Shown here piece by piece: positions 52,188 through 61,377 of a stretch of 64,000 nucleotides of DNA (its first letter is position 1; each line of letters starts with the position of its first letter). The stretch lies in the NCBI GenBank assembly GCA_036567785.1, contig DATCTV010000023.1:62001-126000 (forward strand), read 5' to 3'. The notes below the pieces were generated by a model, which had not been told where the DNA came from, made no database searches, and saw only the letters and a program-made list of their open reading frames with translations. Made by a program: the position numbers and the translations under genes. Origin of the DNA: Desulfomonilia bacterium. Its GTDB lineage: Bacteria; Desulfobacterota; Desulfomonilia; UBA1062.

Positions 52188-53747
52188 TCAACACGGATAT
52201 CCTGTTATGTCTGCTATCCGGCGATAAATCGGCTCCAAGCTGATAAATGAATTTTTATACACTTCCTCGAAGAGACGACTGTAAATCTGGTGATTGCATG
52301 GGTCAGGCAGGAATGTGCAACCCCTGCCTGTCATGGAGGCAACCGCTTCATCAATTGTTTCATACATTCTTGTACCTACAGCAGCATCCATTGCAGCGCC
52401 TAAAGCTGCCGTTTCATGTGTCGCCATTCGGGATACAGGCAGATTGAACATGTCTGAAGCTATCTGTACCGCAGCATTACTCAGCGAACCGCCGCCGCCC
52501 ACTCTTATTTCTATGATTGGAATGCGGGTCCTTTTCTGTACTATTTCCTGCATTCGCCTGAGTTCGAAGCATATGCCTTCAAGAATTGCACGGTATATAC
52601 ATGCGCGGTTATGGACATCCGAGAATCCGATGATGGAACCTTTAGAATACTTGCTGCTTACCGAAGGGGACCAGTGTGGATGCAGCATGAGGCCCATCGA
52701 TCCCGGGGGTATATCCTTGATGACCTCATCCAGAATTGCCTCAGGGGCAACATTGCGCCTTGCAGCCTCAATCCCTTCACGATATCCGAATTCCTGCTTG
52801 AACCAGGTCACCATCCAGAAGCCGCGCATGATGAATGTTTCGAGAACCCAGACATCAGGTATTGCGGCAGGCCATGTGAAATAACGCATGGTCGGATCAT
52901 TCAGATAGGTGCGTGAAACCACTTCCATCGATGTGCCGGTGCCAAAACTTATAACTGCTATTGAAGGATCGATTGCTCCGGCGCCCAGCATCTCGCTTTG
53001 TTTGTCGCCGCCTCCAACCACAAGCGGCAGTCCTTCAGGCAGACCTGTTGCATGCGAAGCTTCAGTACTTATATGTCCCAGCACTGTTCCGGGAGGGAAA
53101 AGCTCGACACATTGTCTTTTTTCTATCCCCAGCGCATTGTATATAAAACCCATTGGTGCGCCGAAATAACGCAGGTGTTTATAGTCGAAGGGCGATATGC
53201 CAGACACCATGGCGTATGAATCGCGGAATTTCCCTGTGAGCTTATGTACGAAAAAACCGGTTACCTGTGCGAATTTGTGTGTCCTGTTATAGACTTCGGG
53301 TTCATTCTGCCTGATCCAGAGGAACTTTGAGTTTCTACGGGCATAACTAAGCGCTTCCCCCTGGCCGATAAGCTGTGAGCCGATTTCAACAGCTCTGGAC
53401 AGATACGGTGGATTCAGTGTTTTTCGCTGATCAAGCCAAATTATTGCGGGCCGCAGGGCATTGCCTGAGACATCCAGAGGGATCACGGTGTTTCGCTGGC
53501 TTGTCATGCCGATACCAGCAATCCGGTTCCTGTCGATGTCTATTCCAGCCATCAGTTTTCTGCATACATGACAGAGTTTGGCCCAGTAATCTTCGGCATG
53601 CTGCTCGGCCCATCCGGGTTCCCTTGAAAAATACGGTTCATAATCGGCCTGTTCGATGGCTATCTGTGATCCGAAGCGATCAAAAAGAACCGCCCGGATG
53701 CTTTGTGTTCCGGAATCTATGGCAATTATATATTGCTTTGCACCCAT
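52188..53747 (-). CDS. FGGY family carbohydrate kinase
   Basis: This 519-residue sugar kinase of the xylulokinase/glycerol kinase superfamily shows YIIAIDSGTQSIRAVLFD (phosphate 1 motif), PAIIWLDQRKT, GGGDKQSEMLGAGAIDPSI, FGTGTSMEV and RVGGGGSLSNAAVQIASDMF (adenosine motif), then ETAALGAAMDA. It phosphorylates a sugar or polyol with ATP in the cytoplasm. The substrate is not clear. It lies 18 bases after a DUF362 gene on the same strand, so the two are likely an operon. Confidence 0.92.
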   Translation of the reverse strand: MGAKQYIIAIDSGTQSIRAVLFDRFGSQIAIEQADYEPYFSREPGWAEQHAEDYWAKLCHVCRKLMAGIDIDRNRIAGIGMTSQRNTVIPLDVSGNALRPAIIWLDQRKTLNPPYLSRAVEIGSQLIGQGEALSYARRNSKFLWIRQNEPEVYNRTHKFAQVTGFFVHKLTGKFRDSYAMVSGISPFDYKHLRYFGAPMGFIYNALGIEKRQCVELFPPGTVLGHISTEASHATGLPEGLPLVVGGGDKQSEMLGAGAIDPSIAVISFGTGTSMEVVSRTYLNDPTMRYFTWPAAIPDVWVLETFIMRGFWMVTWFKQEFGYREGIEAARRNVAPEAILDEVIKDIPPGSMGLMLHPHWSPSVSSKYSKGSIIGFSDVHNRACIYRAILEGICFELRRMQEIVQKRTRIPIIEIRVGGGGSLSNAAVQIASDMFNLPVSRMATHETAALGAAMDAAVGTRMYETIDEAVASMTGRGCTFLPDPCNHQIYSRLFEEVYKNSFISLEPIYRRIADITGYPC

Positions 53748-53765
53748 CTCGAGCCTTAGCAGGCC

Positions 53766-55088
53766 TTAAAGCAAAGGGACGATATTTGCCTGGGAACCTT
53801 TGAGCTTGGCCGTTATCAGAAGTTTTGCGGATTGCAGCAGGTCCACTTTGGCCATCCGGGTCGGGTGAACACCCATGTGTTTGCACAGGCCGGCTGTTGA
53901 CAGAGCCAGATTGTTGCATCCGGGGCTCATGGTCACAGCCCGTTTGCCCAGGCGTTTCTGCAGGATAAGGCCGTAATCCTGTATGGCGCACCCGCCTGCG
54001 ATGTGAACTCTTCCGGTAATCCTGTCCACCTTTTCTTTCTCGATACCCTTGCCCATCAGGATGGTAAAGCCTCCCTTTCCATTATAGTCGCGGTAGATCA
54101 TCTCAACGATGCTCTCAGTGTTGCGGCGGCACCCCTCCTTGCAGCACCGCTCGGCCCCCCTGAGAAATGTGACGTCCGGCGGGTAGTCATCGAGCAGTTC
54201 GCAGGTGAGCTGTTTTTTCCTGGCATCGAGCAGGTCGCGGTTTACTATCTCGATGCTGTTTATATCCCCTGTACCCAACCCAGTTGATGCAGCCAGTTCC
54301 AGGTGCCTGACGTCCTTGAGATCAAAACCCATCAGGGCTGCGCCGACCACATCTGTTGCAAGAGGGTCGATGCCGCCGATCAGAAGATCCATCGGAACTA
54401 CGCACTTGCCTGCATTGTATCCGGTAGGGTAATGGCCGTGATTGGTGGCGATCAGACCGTCGATCAATGCGAAGTCTGGCCTGATAACCCGGTAGATGTC
54501 CGCGAACTTCTGATGGATGCGATAGTTGTGGTCCGCTATGCGGCTCTTCTGGTGCACGAGCCCGAACTGATTTTTGATTGAGAGCGTGACCTGAGACATG
54601 GAATGCGTCTTGAGCTTCGGGATCGAGAGGTAGAAGTTGCCGGCGCGTTCATTTATAAGCCGTTCACTGACAAAAGCAGAGATATCGATAAATTCCTCGA
54701 GCCCTTCCAGAAAAACCGGAACACTCGCTGTTTCGTCAAGGTAGACAGGCGTAGCACCGGTTTCCCTGCAGACATCGTTATAGCCGGTGACATGAAAAAC
54801 CAGACGGGTGAAGTTGGCCTGGGTGCAGTTTTCCATCACATAGACATCACGCGCACCGCAGCTTTTGAAATAGAGGATGGTCTGCCGCAGTACCTCCGGG
54901 TCGGTATATACAAAGGGCTCTGAGCCCACGCCGTTTACCTTGATGTAAACATCGCGGCTGGAGCGCAGAAGTCTGGCTCCTCCTCCGAAATGTTCGAAAA
55001 TCGCACGCACGGCAGCGGCAATACCCGGTCTGGTGTCGGCAAGCATGACCTCTGTCTTTGGTTCATATGTTTTTATGGATTTCTTCAT
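53766..55088 (-). CDS. DUF362 domain protein
   Basis: This 440-residue cytoplasmic protein carries the DUF362 core: VYIKVNGVG, SIPKLKTHSMSQVTLSIKNQ, FALIDGLIATNHGHYPTG and LLIGGIDPLATDVVGAALMG. A Cys-rich segment (AERCCKEGCRRNTE) follows at about residue 312, but no ferredoxin-like CxxCxxC repeats are seen. Another Cys pair lies in IAGGCAIQDYG and MSPGCNN. DUF362 proteins are suspected redox or maturation proteins; none is well defined. It precedes the FGGY kinase gene, with which it probably shares a transcript. Confidence 0.9.
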   Translation of the reverse strand: MKKSIKTYEPKTEVMLADTRPGIAAAVRAIFEHFGGGARLLRSSRDVYIKVNGVGSEPFVYTDPEVLRQTILYFKSCGARDVYVMENCTQANFTRLVFHVTGYNDVCRETGATPVYLDETASVPVFLEGLEEFIDISAFVSERLINERAGNFYLSIPKLKTHSMSQVTLSIKNQFGLVHQKSRIADHNYRIHQKFADIYRVIRPDFALIDGLIATNHGHYPTGYNAGKCVVPMDLLIGGIDPLATDVVGAALMGFDLKDVRHLELAASTGLGTGDINSIEIVNRDLLDARKKQLTCELLDDYPPDVTFLRGAERCCKEGCRRNTESIVEMIYRDYNGKGGFTILMGKGIEKEKVDRITGRVHIAGGCAIQDYGLILQKRLGKRAVTMSPGCNNLALSTAGLCKHMGVHPTRMAKVDLLQSAKLLITAKLKGSQANIVPLL

Positions 55089-55330
55089 ATTTCACTCCTT
55101 CAAAAGTATTTTTATTTCATCAGTCAACTCTACTTACATCTGTTTGTGCTTGACGGCCAGAATTTCCTTCATATGTTTGCTCATACGGCGGGACTTCATG
55201 CATTACACATTGAGCGGCATCTGATTTCCGTTCATTTACAGCGAAAAAATCTTATGATGGAACCTGATTGATATACGTATATTACGCTCTTTATTTAGGT
55301 GAATAATTTCAGGACGATTACATAGACAAT

Positions 55331-56008
55331 CTACAGGATGAGCTTGTAGCCGATCCCGTATACAGAGCAGATAATCTCCCTGTCCGGTATGCACACCATG
55401 ATCTTTTTCCTGAGATTCTTGATATGGGAATCGATGGTTCTGTCATATCCCTCATAATCATATCCCTGAATCATGCTTATGAGTTCATTACGGGAAAATA
55501 CCCGGCCCGGAGACTTGATGAGAATCCTCAAGAGGTTGAATTCGATAGGCGTTAGTTTAAGCAGTTGTCCGGCGGCAACAGCCTCATGCGTGTCCTCTTT
55601 CAGGATTATATCACCTTGTGTCTTTGCAGTAAGCCCTGCTGCTTCGAAGGTTGTTCTACGCAACGCGGCCTTGACGCGTGCCACCACTTCCCTTGGACTG
55701 AATGGTTTGCATATATAATCATCCGCTCCGATTTCTAGTCCAAGCACCCGGTCGACTTCATCCACGAGGGCCGTGATCATAAGAATCGGCACTTTGCTGA
55801 ATGATCTTATCTCCCTCATGATATCCAGACCGTCTTTCCCGGGGAGCATGATGTCCAGCAAAACAAGGTCAGGTGTTGTTTGTCTGAAAGATTCGACAGC
55901 CTTTTCCCCGCTGGCAAGGCAGGTTACCTTAAAGCAGGCCTTTTCAAGGTAGTCTCTTAGTATCTCCCTCATTTTATCTTCGTCTTCTACGATCATTATA
56001 TGGTTCAT
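55331..56008 (-). CDS. OmpR-family response regulator (BaeR-like)
   Basis: This 225-residue regulator has a receiver domain with acidic pocket VEDEDK, phosphorylation site Asp52 in LLDIMLPGKDG, and conserved Lys in YICKPFSPRE. An OmpR winged helix follows (LTPIEFNLLRILIKSPGRVF, DRTIDSHIKNLRKKI). It is the partner of the kinase encoded 21 bases upstream. It most likely controls envelope-stress or metal-related genes as BaeR does, possibly including the divergent small exported protein. Confidence 0.95.
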   Translation of the reverse strand: MNHIMIVEDEDKMREILRDYLEKACFKVTCLASGEKAVESFRQTTPDLVLLDIMLPGKDGLDIMREIRSFSKVPILMITALVDEVDRVLGLEIGADDYICKPFSPREVVARVKAALRRTTFEAAGLTAKTQGDIILKEDTHEAVAAGQLLKLTPIEFNLLRILIKSPGRVFSRNELISMIQGYDYEGYDRTIDSHIKNLRKKIMVCIPDREIICSVYGIGYKLIL

Positions 56009-56029
56009 TATCTTTCATCCCTCCCATTA

Positions 56030-57457
56030 TCACTGTTCGGATATTGGCAGTATGATTCTGATCTTCAATCCGCCGAGATTGGAGGTTTCTGCAATGATCC
56101 TGCCTTTCATGGCCTCGATGATACCCTTGCTGATGGATAGGCCAAGTCCGCTTCCGCCTTTCTGTCTTGAACGGGAAATGTCTGATTTATACAGGCGTTC
56201 AAACAGATAAGGCATTGATTGGGCAGGAACGCCGGGGGGCGAGTCCTCGAAGATCATATGAAGCTCATCGTCCTCGATTGAGAGGCCAGTTTTCAGTGTG
56301 CCGGGAGAATCCGTATATTTAAGGGTGTTTTCAAGTATGTTTGAAAAGACCTGTGCAAGCCTTTCGGAATCCCCCATTACCCTGATTTCAGGGCGGCAAT
56401 CCGGGAATGGCAGAACCTTGATCCCTGACTGTTCGAACCGGGATTTGAACGCGGCTATCAAATTTCCGGCAATTTCAACAGGGTTGATATTTTCCATTCT
56501 CAAGGAAAGCACATTGCTGTCGATTATGGAAAGTGAATGAAGGTCATCAACGATCCTGCTTAAAAGCATCACTTCCGAATGTAGCGACTGGAGCGTTTCG
56601 TTGCTTAAATCCCTTATGCCATCCTGAGCTGCTTCGATTTCGGCCCGCATCACTGCAAGCGGTGTTCGGAGTTCGTGTGAAATGTCCGTTATCCACTGTT
56701 TGCGCATGAATTCGTAGCGCTCCAGCGTATCGGCCATTTGGTTGAATTCCATGGACAGCTGGCCCAGTTCATCTGAAGAATGTATGTCGATTCGGGTGTC
56801 GAACCTGCGTGATGTCAGAGCATGAGCGCCTTCTGCGAGCCTTTTAACGGGCAGCAGTATCTGTCTGGAAAGAAACAGGGATACCAGAGTTGCGAGGATA
56901 AGTATTATTATCCCGATAATTATAAAGGCCCGCGACTGGCGGTACAGGAATTTCATTTGAAGCGGGTCTGAGATGTGTTCAGGACGATGCAGACCAATCC
57001 ATCCTACAGTTTTACCGTCAACGGCTATTGCCTTAAAAAAGTAATTCCCGGCCGAGTCCGTTTTGCCGAATACGGGATGTTTGTCTTTGTCAAAAAGCAT
57101 TAGCCTTGGAATCATATCCAGGTGTGGAGGAAGGGGCATCTTTTCTGAGAGAGGTTGCCTGAACGATTCATCATCAGGCATATGAGGGGGAGCCATCTTT
57201 ATTCTATGGGATTCCATTACTGAACGAAGGATTCCGTTCCATATCGCAGGGTTTGTCCGAATATGTTCCCAGTTTCCGTATCTTTTATACTCGGTTTCAA
57301 GACTTGCAATTGTATCATTCAACTGTTTAAGCTCAACATCACGGATATAATCTGAAAAATTGCGGATTGCATAGTAATGCATAATTCCGGACATAAGGAC
57401 TACTATTACGATATAACTCAATAAAAATGCAAAAAACAGTCTGGTGTTGAGCTTCAT
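56030..57457 (-). CDS. Sensor histidine kinase (BaeS-like)
   Basis: This 475-residue inner-membrane kinase has TM1 at residues 7-29, a periplasmic sensor with Met/His/Pro-rich stretches (KMAPPHMPDDESF, EKMPLPPHLDM), TM2 at 178-197, and HAMP to about 250. The H box DISHELRTPLAVM has His261. ATP-binding boxes are FSNILENTLKYT (N) and GSGLGLSISK (G). The Met/His-rich sensor is suggestive of metal binding. It is followed by its response regulator gene, and diverges from the small exported protein at 57596. Confidence 0.95.
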   Translation of the reverse strand: MKLNTRLFFAFLLSYIVIVVLMSGIMHYYAIRNFSDYIRDVELKQLNDTIASLETEYKRYGNWEHIRTNPAIWNGILRSVMESHRIKMAPPHMPDDESFRQPLSEKMPLPPHLDMIPRLMLFDKDKHPVFGKTDSAGNYFFKAIAVDGKTVGWIGLHRPEHISDPLQMKFLYRQSRAFIIIGIIILILATLVSLFLSRQILLPVKRLAEGAHALTSRRFDTRIDIHSSDELGQLSMEFNQMADTLERYEFMRKQWITDISHELRTPLAVMRAEIEAAQDGIRDLSNETLQSLHSEVMLLSRIVDDLHSLSIIDSNVLSLRMENINPVEIAGNLIAAFKSRFEQSGIKVLPFPDCRPEIRVMGDSERLAQVFSNILENTLKYTDSPGTLKTGLSIEDDELHMIFEDSPPGVPAQSMPYLFERLYKSDISRSRQKGGSGLGLSISKGIIEAMKGRIIAETSNLGGLKIRIILPISEQ

Positions 57458-57595
57458 GCAAATAATACTGTCTTCAACTCCCGGTTAATGTCCAGTTGTT
57501 TTTACGAAATTCACAGCAATCACATTTTTTCTCCATAGTATCTCCACAGTCTTATGGCACAACCGGGTCAAAATTAGAGAAGGGGTAGGGTGCTT

Positions 57596-58033
57596 ATGAA
57601 AAGATCGTTTGTCATATTGGCGGTGATTCTTGCGGGGGGCTTTATATTTTCGATATTGGCATTTGGTTTTGATCCACCGACAGGACCGCCTCAGATGTCA
57701 GCAGCGAATATTGCACCTCCGTTAAATAACAAGAAAATGATTCCGCCAGCTAATCCGGGCATAAAACTTATTTATGATTATATACAGATGAATGTATTAG
57801 CAGAACTTACCGGATTAACGCAGGAAAACGTAAAGCAACTTCTTATAAGCAGCCCGCCCCAGGCTATACTTGAGGCATATGCGGTTTCGCCCGATGCATT
57901 TGGATCGGAAATGGATAAGGAGATAGCAAAACTTGTAAGCCAGGCTGCTTCTGCAGGAGTGATTAGCAGGAAGCAGGCCGATGAAATACAGAAGAAAATG
58001 AAAAGGAAACCGGCAGGTCCTCCGCCAAAATGA
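57596..58033 (+). CDS. Small proline-rich exported protein
   Basis: This 145-residue protein has a signal peptide (SFVILAVILAGGFIFSILAFG), then a Pro/Met/Asn-rich segment (FDPPTGPPQMSAANIAPPLN), and a helical domain (NVLAELTGLTQENVKQLL, ASAGVISRKQADEIQKKM) ending in KRKPAGPPPK. The helical part resembles DUF2680-like exported proteins. ATG 57596 is used with AGGGG upstream; an in-frame GTG lies six bases earlier. Its divergence from the BaeSR-like genes suggests that it is a target or accessory of that system, as CpxP is of CpxAR. A strong terminator follows. Confidence 0.75.
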   Translation: MKRSFVILAVILAGGFIFSILAFGFDPPTGPPQMSAANIAPPLNNKKMIPPANPGIKLIYDYIQMNVLAELTGLTQENVKQLLISSPPQAILEAYAVSPDAFGSEMDKEIAKLVSQAASAGVISRKQADEIQKKMKRKPAGPPPK

Positions 58034-58087
58034 ATAAAGAGAGCAGGGAAAACCCACCCCAAAATCCTCATTTTTAGTTTCCGTTTT

Positions 58088-58116
58088 GCCGGGCTGATAG
58101 ACAGCCCGGCCATTTT
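58088..58116 (+). terminator. Intrinsic terminator after the small exported protein gene
   Basis: GCCGGGCTG pairs perfectly with CAGCCCGGC (9 base pairs, 5-base loop) and is followed by CATTTTTAA, a standard GC-rich stem with T tract, 54 bases after the stop. Confidence 0.88.
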
Positions 58117-58183
58117 TAAGAATGGGATTTGACAAAATGTATGACAAGAAATAAATGTATGAGATTAAATAATGGAGTAAGAT

Positions 58184-59173
58184 ATGAAAAATAATAATTC
58201 AAAGACAGAAGGGAATATGAAAATATACAAATATAAACTGATATATTTATTTGCTATAGTGATCCTGATGCTTCTCTCCGGCTGCGGTGGTGACGGCACA
58301 TCATCCAGTGATTATGATACCGCACTCTTTATGACATACGCATGCACGAATCCTGATGAACCTATGAATGATCTTGTCTACGGAGATCTCATGAATGCCA
58401 TGGATGCGATCATATCGAACGAAAGTCTTCAAATATATCTTTATAATTATTATGTTCAGCATGGAGAATTGCCTTCAACCGTGGATCTTGTCGCCCTTAA
58501 GGAACAGGGCCTGATTGATATTCCTGCCGGTATCACCTCGGGCATCCTGACATTTTCAGTGAAAAGCGTTACCTCATGGAGCATTAATGCCACACTTAAA
58601 TTCAACAGTTTTAAATACAGCGGCATTACATATTCCGGGACGCTCAAGGTCATTGATCTGATTATCTCAATTGATACGGATACTCAAGAGCTTGTGGTTA
58701 CAAATGGAACGCTCGAGGCCAGTTCGCTTACAACGGTCAATAACTCGGATAATTACGAGGCCAAGTACTCATCATTCAGTGTTGATGCGGCTAATATCGA
58801 TTCGGATTATCCGGACCTTAACATTGACGGTACTGTCACGGTGACAAATACTGATGATGATGAAACATATGAGATCGTATTTTCATATTTCTACTTTGAT
58901 CAATCCTCGAAAAAAATATCTAGTATCTCGGGGGCATTCAGTATCGGCGGCAGCAGTTTCGAAATCGATGGTTCATCGATTACCCGTGACAGCAATTACT
59001 ACTGGACAGAAGGAACCCTTACTATGAATGCCGATAACAGCGAAGATGAAGACGCAGATGATAGTGGTGTTGTTGAAATAACCGTCACATTCGACGGTAC
59101 AACTGCAACACTCAGCAAAACGAGCGAAGAATGGGAGCTTAATAACTGGTGTGAGAACAGGCTCATACCATAA
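58184..59173 (+). CDS. Lipoprotein of unknown function, beta-rich
   Basis: This 329-residue protein has a lipobox (ILMLLSGCGGD). The mature part has a short helical region then repeated beta-strand-like segments with Ser/Thr/Asp (GTLKVIDLIISIDTDTQELV, DGTVTVTNTDDDETYEIVFS, GVVEITVTFDGTTATLSKTS), like those in calycin or carbohydrate-binding folds. No catalytic motif is seen. Two starts are possible: ATG 58184, or ATG 58217 with AAGGGA upstream. It precedes the ATC-hydrolase-like gene by 64 bases. I do not recognise the family. Confidence 0.75.
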   Translation: MKNNNSKTEGNMKIYKYKLIYLFAIVILMLLSGCGGDGTSSSDYDTALFMTYACTNPDEPMNDLVYGDLMNAMDAIISNESLQIYLYNYYVQHGELPSTVDLVALKEQGLIDIPAGITSGILTFSVKSVTSWSINATLKFNSFKYSGITYSGTLKVIDLIISIDTDTQELVVTNGTLEASSLTTVNNSDNYEAKYSSFSVDAANIDSDYPDLNIDGTVTVTNTDDDETYEIVFSYFYFDQSSKKISSISGAFSIGGSSFEIDGSSITRDSNYYWTEGTLTMNADNSEDEDADDSGVVEITVTFDGTTATLSKTSEEWELNNWCENRLIP

Positions 59174-59237
59174 ATTATTACATTTGATATTTTTACCGCA
59201 ATTGCAACCGCTCTATTCCTTTGTAAGGAGAATCCTG

Positions 59238-59789
59238 ATGGATGACTTGAAGAGGGAGAAGAAAAAAGGGTTAAGTCTATGGTATCTCAAGGACGTTATG
59301 CTCAGGCGCAGGATCATAGGCAAACGCTATCAGACCCCGGGATTCGGACTTGCGGCTCAGCTTTTTGCAGTGATGAGCAGGGCCATTATCCAGAAGCTGG
59401 GTCCTGTCGAGGGTGAGGCGCTTATCAAAGAAGCGGTGCAGGCTTTCGGACGGGAACGCGGCAAACGTATTGCCCAGAAAGTTGCCGCTCTCGGTAAACC
59501 GCTTTCCTTCAAAAACTGGCTTATCTACACGGACATTGACGGCGGAAATTTTCCTGTCAAAGCCTACATAGAGAACAACGATCTTTTTGCACCGGTAAAA
59601 GGGTGCTCCTTCAATAATGCCGCCTGTGAATGGGGACTCGATGAGTTTTCAAGCATCTACTGCAAATATGCCGACTATGCCATCCTCGAAGGCTATAATC
59701 CCGACATCAAACTCATACTCGAACAGCGGCATAAGACAGGGAAAGATTTTTGCCTTTTCCGCTATATCATGAAGGAATCAAACAAATAG
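59238..59789 (+). CDS. L-2-amino-thiazoline-4-carboxylic acid hydrolase-like protein
   Basis: This 183-residue cytoplasmic protein carries a helical N-terminus (LAAQLFAVMSRAIIQKLGP, FGRERGKRIAQ) and a C-terminal domain with Cys and acidic residues (VKGCSFNNAACEW, YCKYADYAILEGYNPDIK, DFCLFRYIM). This is the pattern of the ATC hydrolase family, named for an enzyme in the Pseudomonas ATC-to-cysteine pathway; most relatives have no proven role. ATG 59238 with AAGGAG upstream was chosen; the frame opens at 59151 inside the lipoprotein gene. A GPH symporter gene follows after 84 bases. Confidence 0.7.
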   Translation: MDDLKREKKKGLSLWYLKDVMLRRRIIGKRYQTPGFGLAAQLFAVMSRAIIQKLGPVEGEALIKEAVQAFGRERGKRIAQKVAALGKPLSFKNWLIYTDIDGGNFPVKAYIENNDLFAPVKGCSFNNAACEWGLDEFSSIYCKYADYAILEGYNPDIKLILEQRHKTGKDFCLFRYIMKESNK

Positions 59790-59873
59790 AATTCGAGTTT
59801 CTTGTGTACAGTTGTTGCTGAGAAGAAATTTTTTACCTGTTCAAGCCGGGCATTATTTTTGATGGAGGATGTT

Positions 59874-61259
59874 ATGGAAAAGGGCTCTCAATTTCCGCCG
59901 GACATTACTGAAAACAGCCTGTCTGAAAAAATTTCCCTTGGAATGAAGGTCGGCTATGGAATAGGCGATTTCGCATGCAACATCGTCTTTCAGACCATCA
60001 CTCTATATCTTGTATATTTTTTCACGGACGTCTTCATGATAGGTGCAACAGTAGCCGGAAGTATCTTTTTCACAGCCAAAATCTGGAACGCCGTATGCGA
60101 CCCGACCATGGGCTTCATTACGGACAGGACTCATTCAAGATGGGGCAAGAACAGACCTTTTCTGCTTTTCGGGGCTATCCCCCTGGGATTAGCTTTCTTC
60201 CTTATATTCCTATCCCCCCAGATTCCTTTATTCTGGCGATCTATCTATGCACTGGTGACATTCCTTGTCTTCTCCGCGTGTTATTCGGTGGTTAACATAC
60301 CCTACGGCTCGCTTACCGCCAGCATTACCATGGACGGCAATGAACGTTCGACTCTGACGGGCATCCGTATGGCCTGCGCCATTCTGGGAACACTTGCAAC
60401 AGCCGGGGCGACCAAACCTGTCATCGCCATGTTTTCAAGTGAGGTAACAGGTTTCAGGGTAATAGGCGCAGTATTCGGGGGCATTTGCGTTCTGGTCCTT
60501 CTTACGACGTTCGCCACCGTGAAAGAGTGCATAACCCCTCCATCCGAAGAGAAAAAGTCATTCAGGGAAGACCTGAAGATGGTATCGAAAAACAGTCCCT
60601 TCATATTGCTCTCAATCTCGACCATACTGCAGATGGTCGCACTTAATCTCGTTGCGATCATGATCAACTACTACTTCAAGTACAATCTCGGAAGAGAATC
60701 CGACATACCGATCGCGTTCATGTGCATGTTCGTGATTGCCTTTCTTTGCATGCCATTCTGGGTATTCATGACAAAGAAATTCGCCAAGAAAAACGTTCTT
60801 GCAGCAGGCACCGGCCTGCTCGCCTTTGTGACGCTCATGCTATTCTTTATCAATAATCCAGACAGAGGGCTCATTTTCGGACTGTTCATAGTAGCGGGTA
60901 TCGGCCTGTCCACACTCTATCTCTGCCCCTGGGCCATGATCCCGGATACGGTGGAATACTCGCAGTGGAAAACAGGGCTAAGACGTGAAGGCATACTCTA
61001 CGGCTTCTTCAATTTTGCATTCAAGTTCTCCTCGGCGTTTGCCGGCTTCGCAGTGGGGCTGGGGCTTGATCTTTTCAGGTATGTTCCGAATATAAAACAG
61101 CAGGCCATAACCCTTTTCGGGATCAAGCTGCTGATGTCAGTCATCCCCTGTATTTTTATAGCAGCAGGCATAATCATCATCCTGTTCTATCCCATAGATG
61201 AGACAATGCACAGAAAAATGCTCAAAGATATTCAGATCGGGGGACAATGCGGGGGATAA
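59874..61259 (+). CDS. GPH-type sugar/hexuronide:cation symporter (MFS)
   Basis: This 461-residue transporter has 12 membrane segments of the glycoside-pentoside-hexuronide family. Family motifs are KVGYGIGDFACNIVFQ, ICNAVCDPTMG-like KIWNAVCDPTMGFITDRTHS, RWGKNRPFLLFG, and PDTVEYSQWKTGLRREG before helix 10. It imports a sugar or uronic acid with H+ or Na+. ATG 59874 was chosen because GGAGG lies 5 bases upstream; earlier in-frame ATGs have none. The next genes encode an inositol-degradation-like module, so an inositol or uronate is a likely cargo; this is inference from position. Confidence 0.9.
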   Translation: MEKGSQFPPDITENSLSEKISLGMKVGYGIGDFACNIVFQTITLYLVYFFTDVFMIGATVAGSIFFTAKIWNAVCDPTMGFITDRTHSRWGKNRPFLLFGAIPLGLAFFLIFLSPQIPLFWRSIYALVTFLVFSACYSVVNIPYGSLTASITMDGNERSTLTGIRMACAILGTLATAGATKPVIAMFSSEVTGFRVIGAVFGGICVLVLLTTFATVKECITPPSEEKKSFREDLKMVSKNSPFILLSISTILQMVALNLVAIMINYYFKYNLGRESDIPIAFMCMFVIAFLCMPFWVFMTKKFAKKNVLAAGTGLLAFVTLMLFFINNPDRGLIFGLFIVAGIGLSTLYLCPWAMIPDTVEYSQWKTGLRREGILYGFFNFAFKFSSAFAGFAVGLGLDLFRYVPNIKQQAITLFGIKLLMSVIPCIFIAAGIIIILFYPIDETMHRKMLKDIQIGGQCGG

Positions 61260-61288
61260 AAAGCATTTTAAATTTAATCAGAAAATTA

Positions 61289-61318
61289 TTGATAATTGAA
61301 TCATGGCGACATTATAAT
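61289..61318 (+). promoter_or_regulatory. Promoter of the creatininase-dehydrogenase-epimerase operon
   Basis: TTGATA (61289-61294) and a perfect TATAAT (61313-61318) are separated by 18 bases, about 60 bases before the ATG at 61378. An inverted repeat AATTAT-TG-ATAATT (61284-61297) covers the -35 box and may be an operator. This suggests that the three downstream genes can be expressed apart from the symporter. Confidence 0.65.
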
Positions 61319-61377
61319 AGGTTGAATTCACAAAGATTATACTGAAAAACTATCGAAAATGAATAAGGAGGTCCGAA

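Noticed and set aside
55089-55330. 242-base gap between DUF362 and response regulator genes, with ATATACGTATAT palindrome
   Set aside because: The palindrome is short and AT-rich, and no ORF, tRNA or clear promoter pair was found there.
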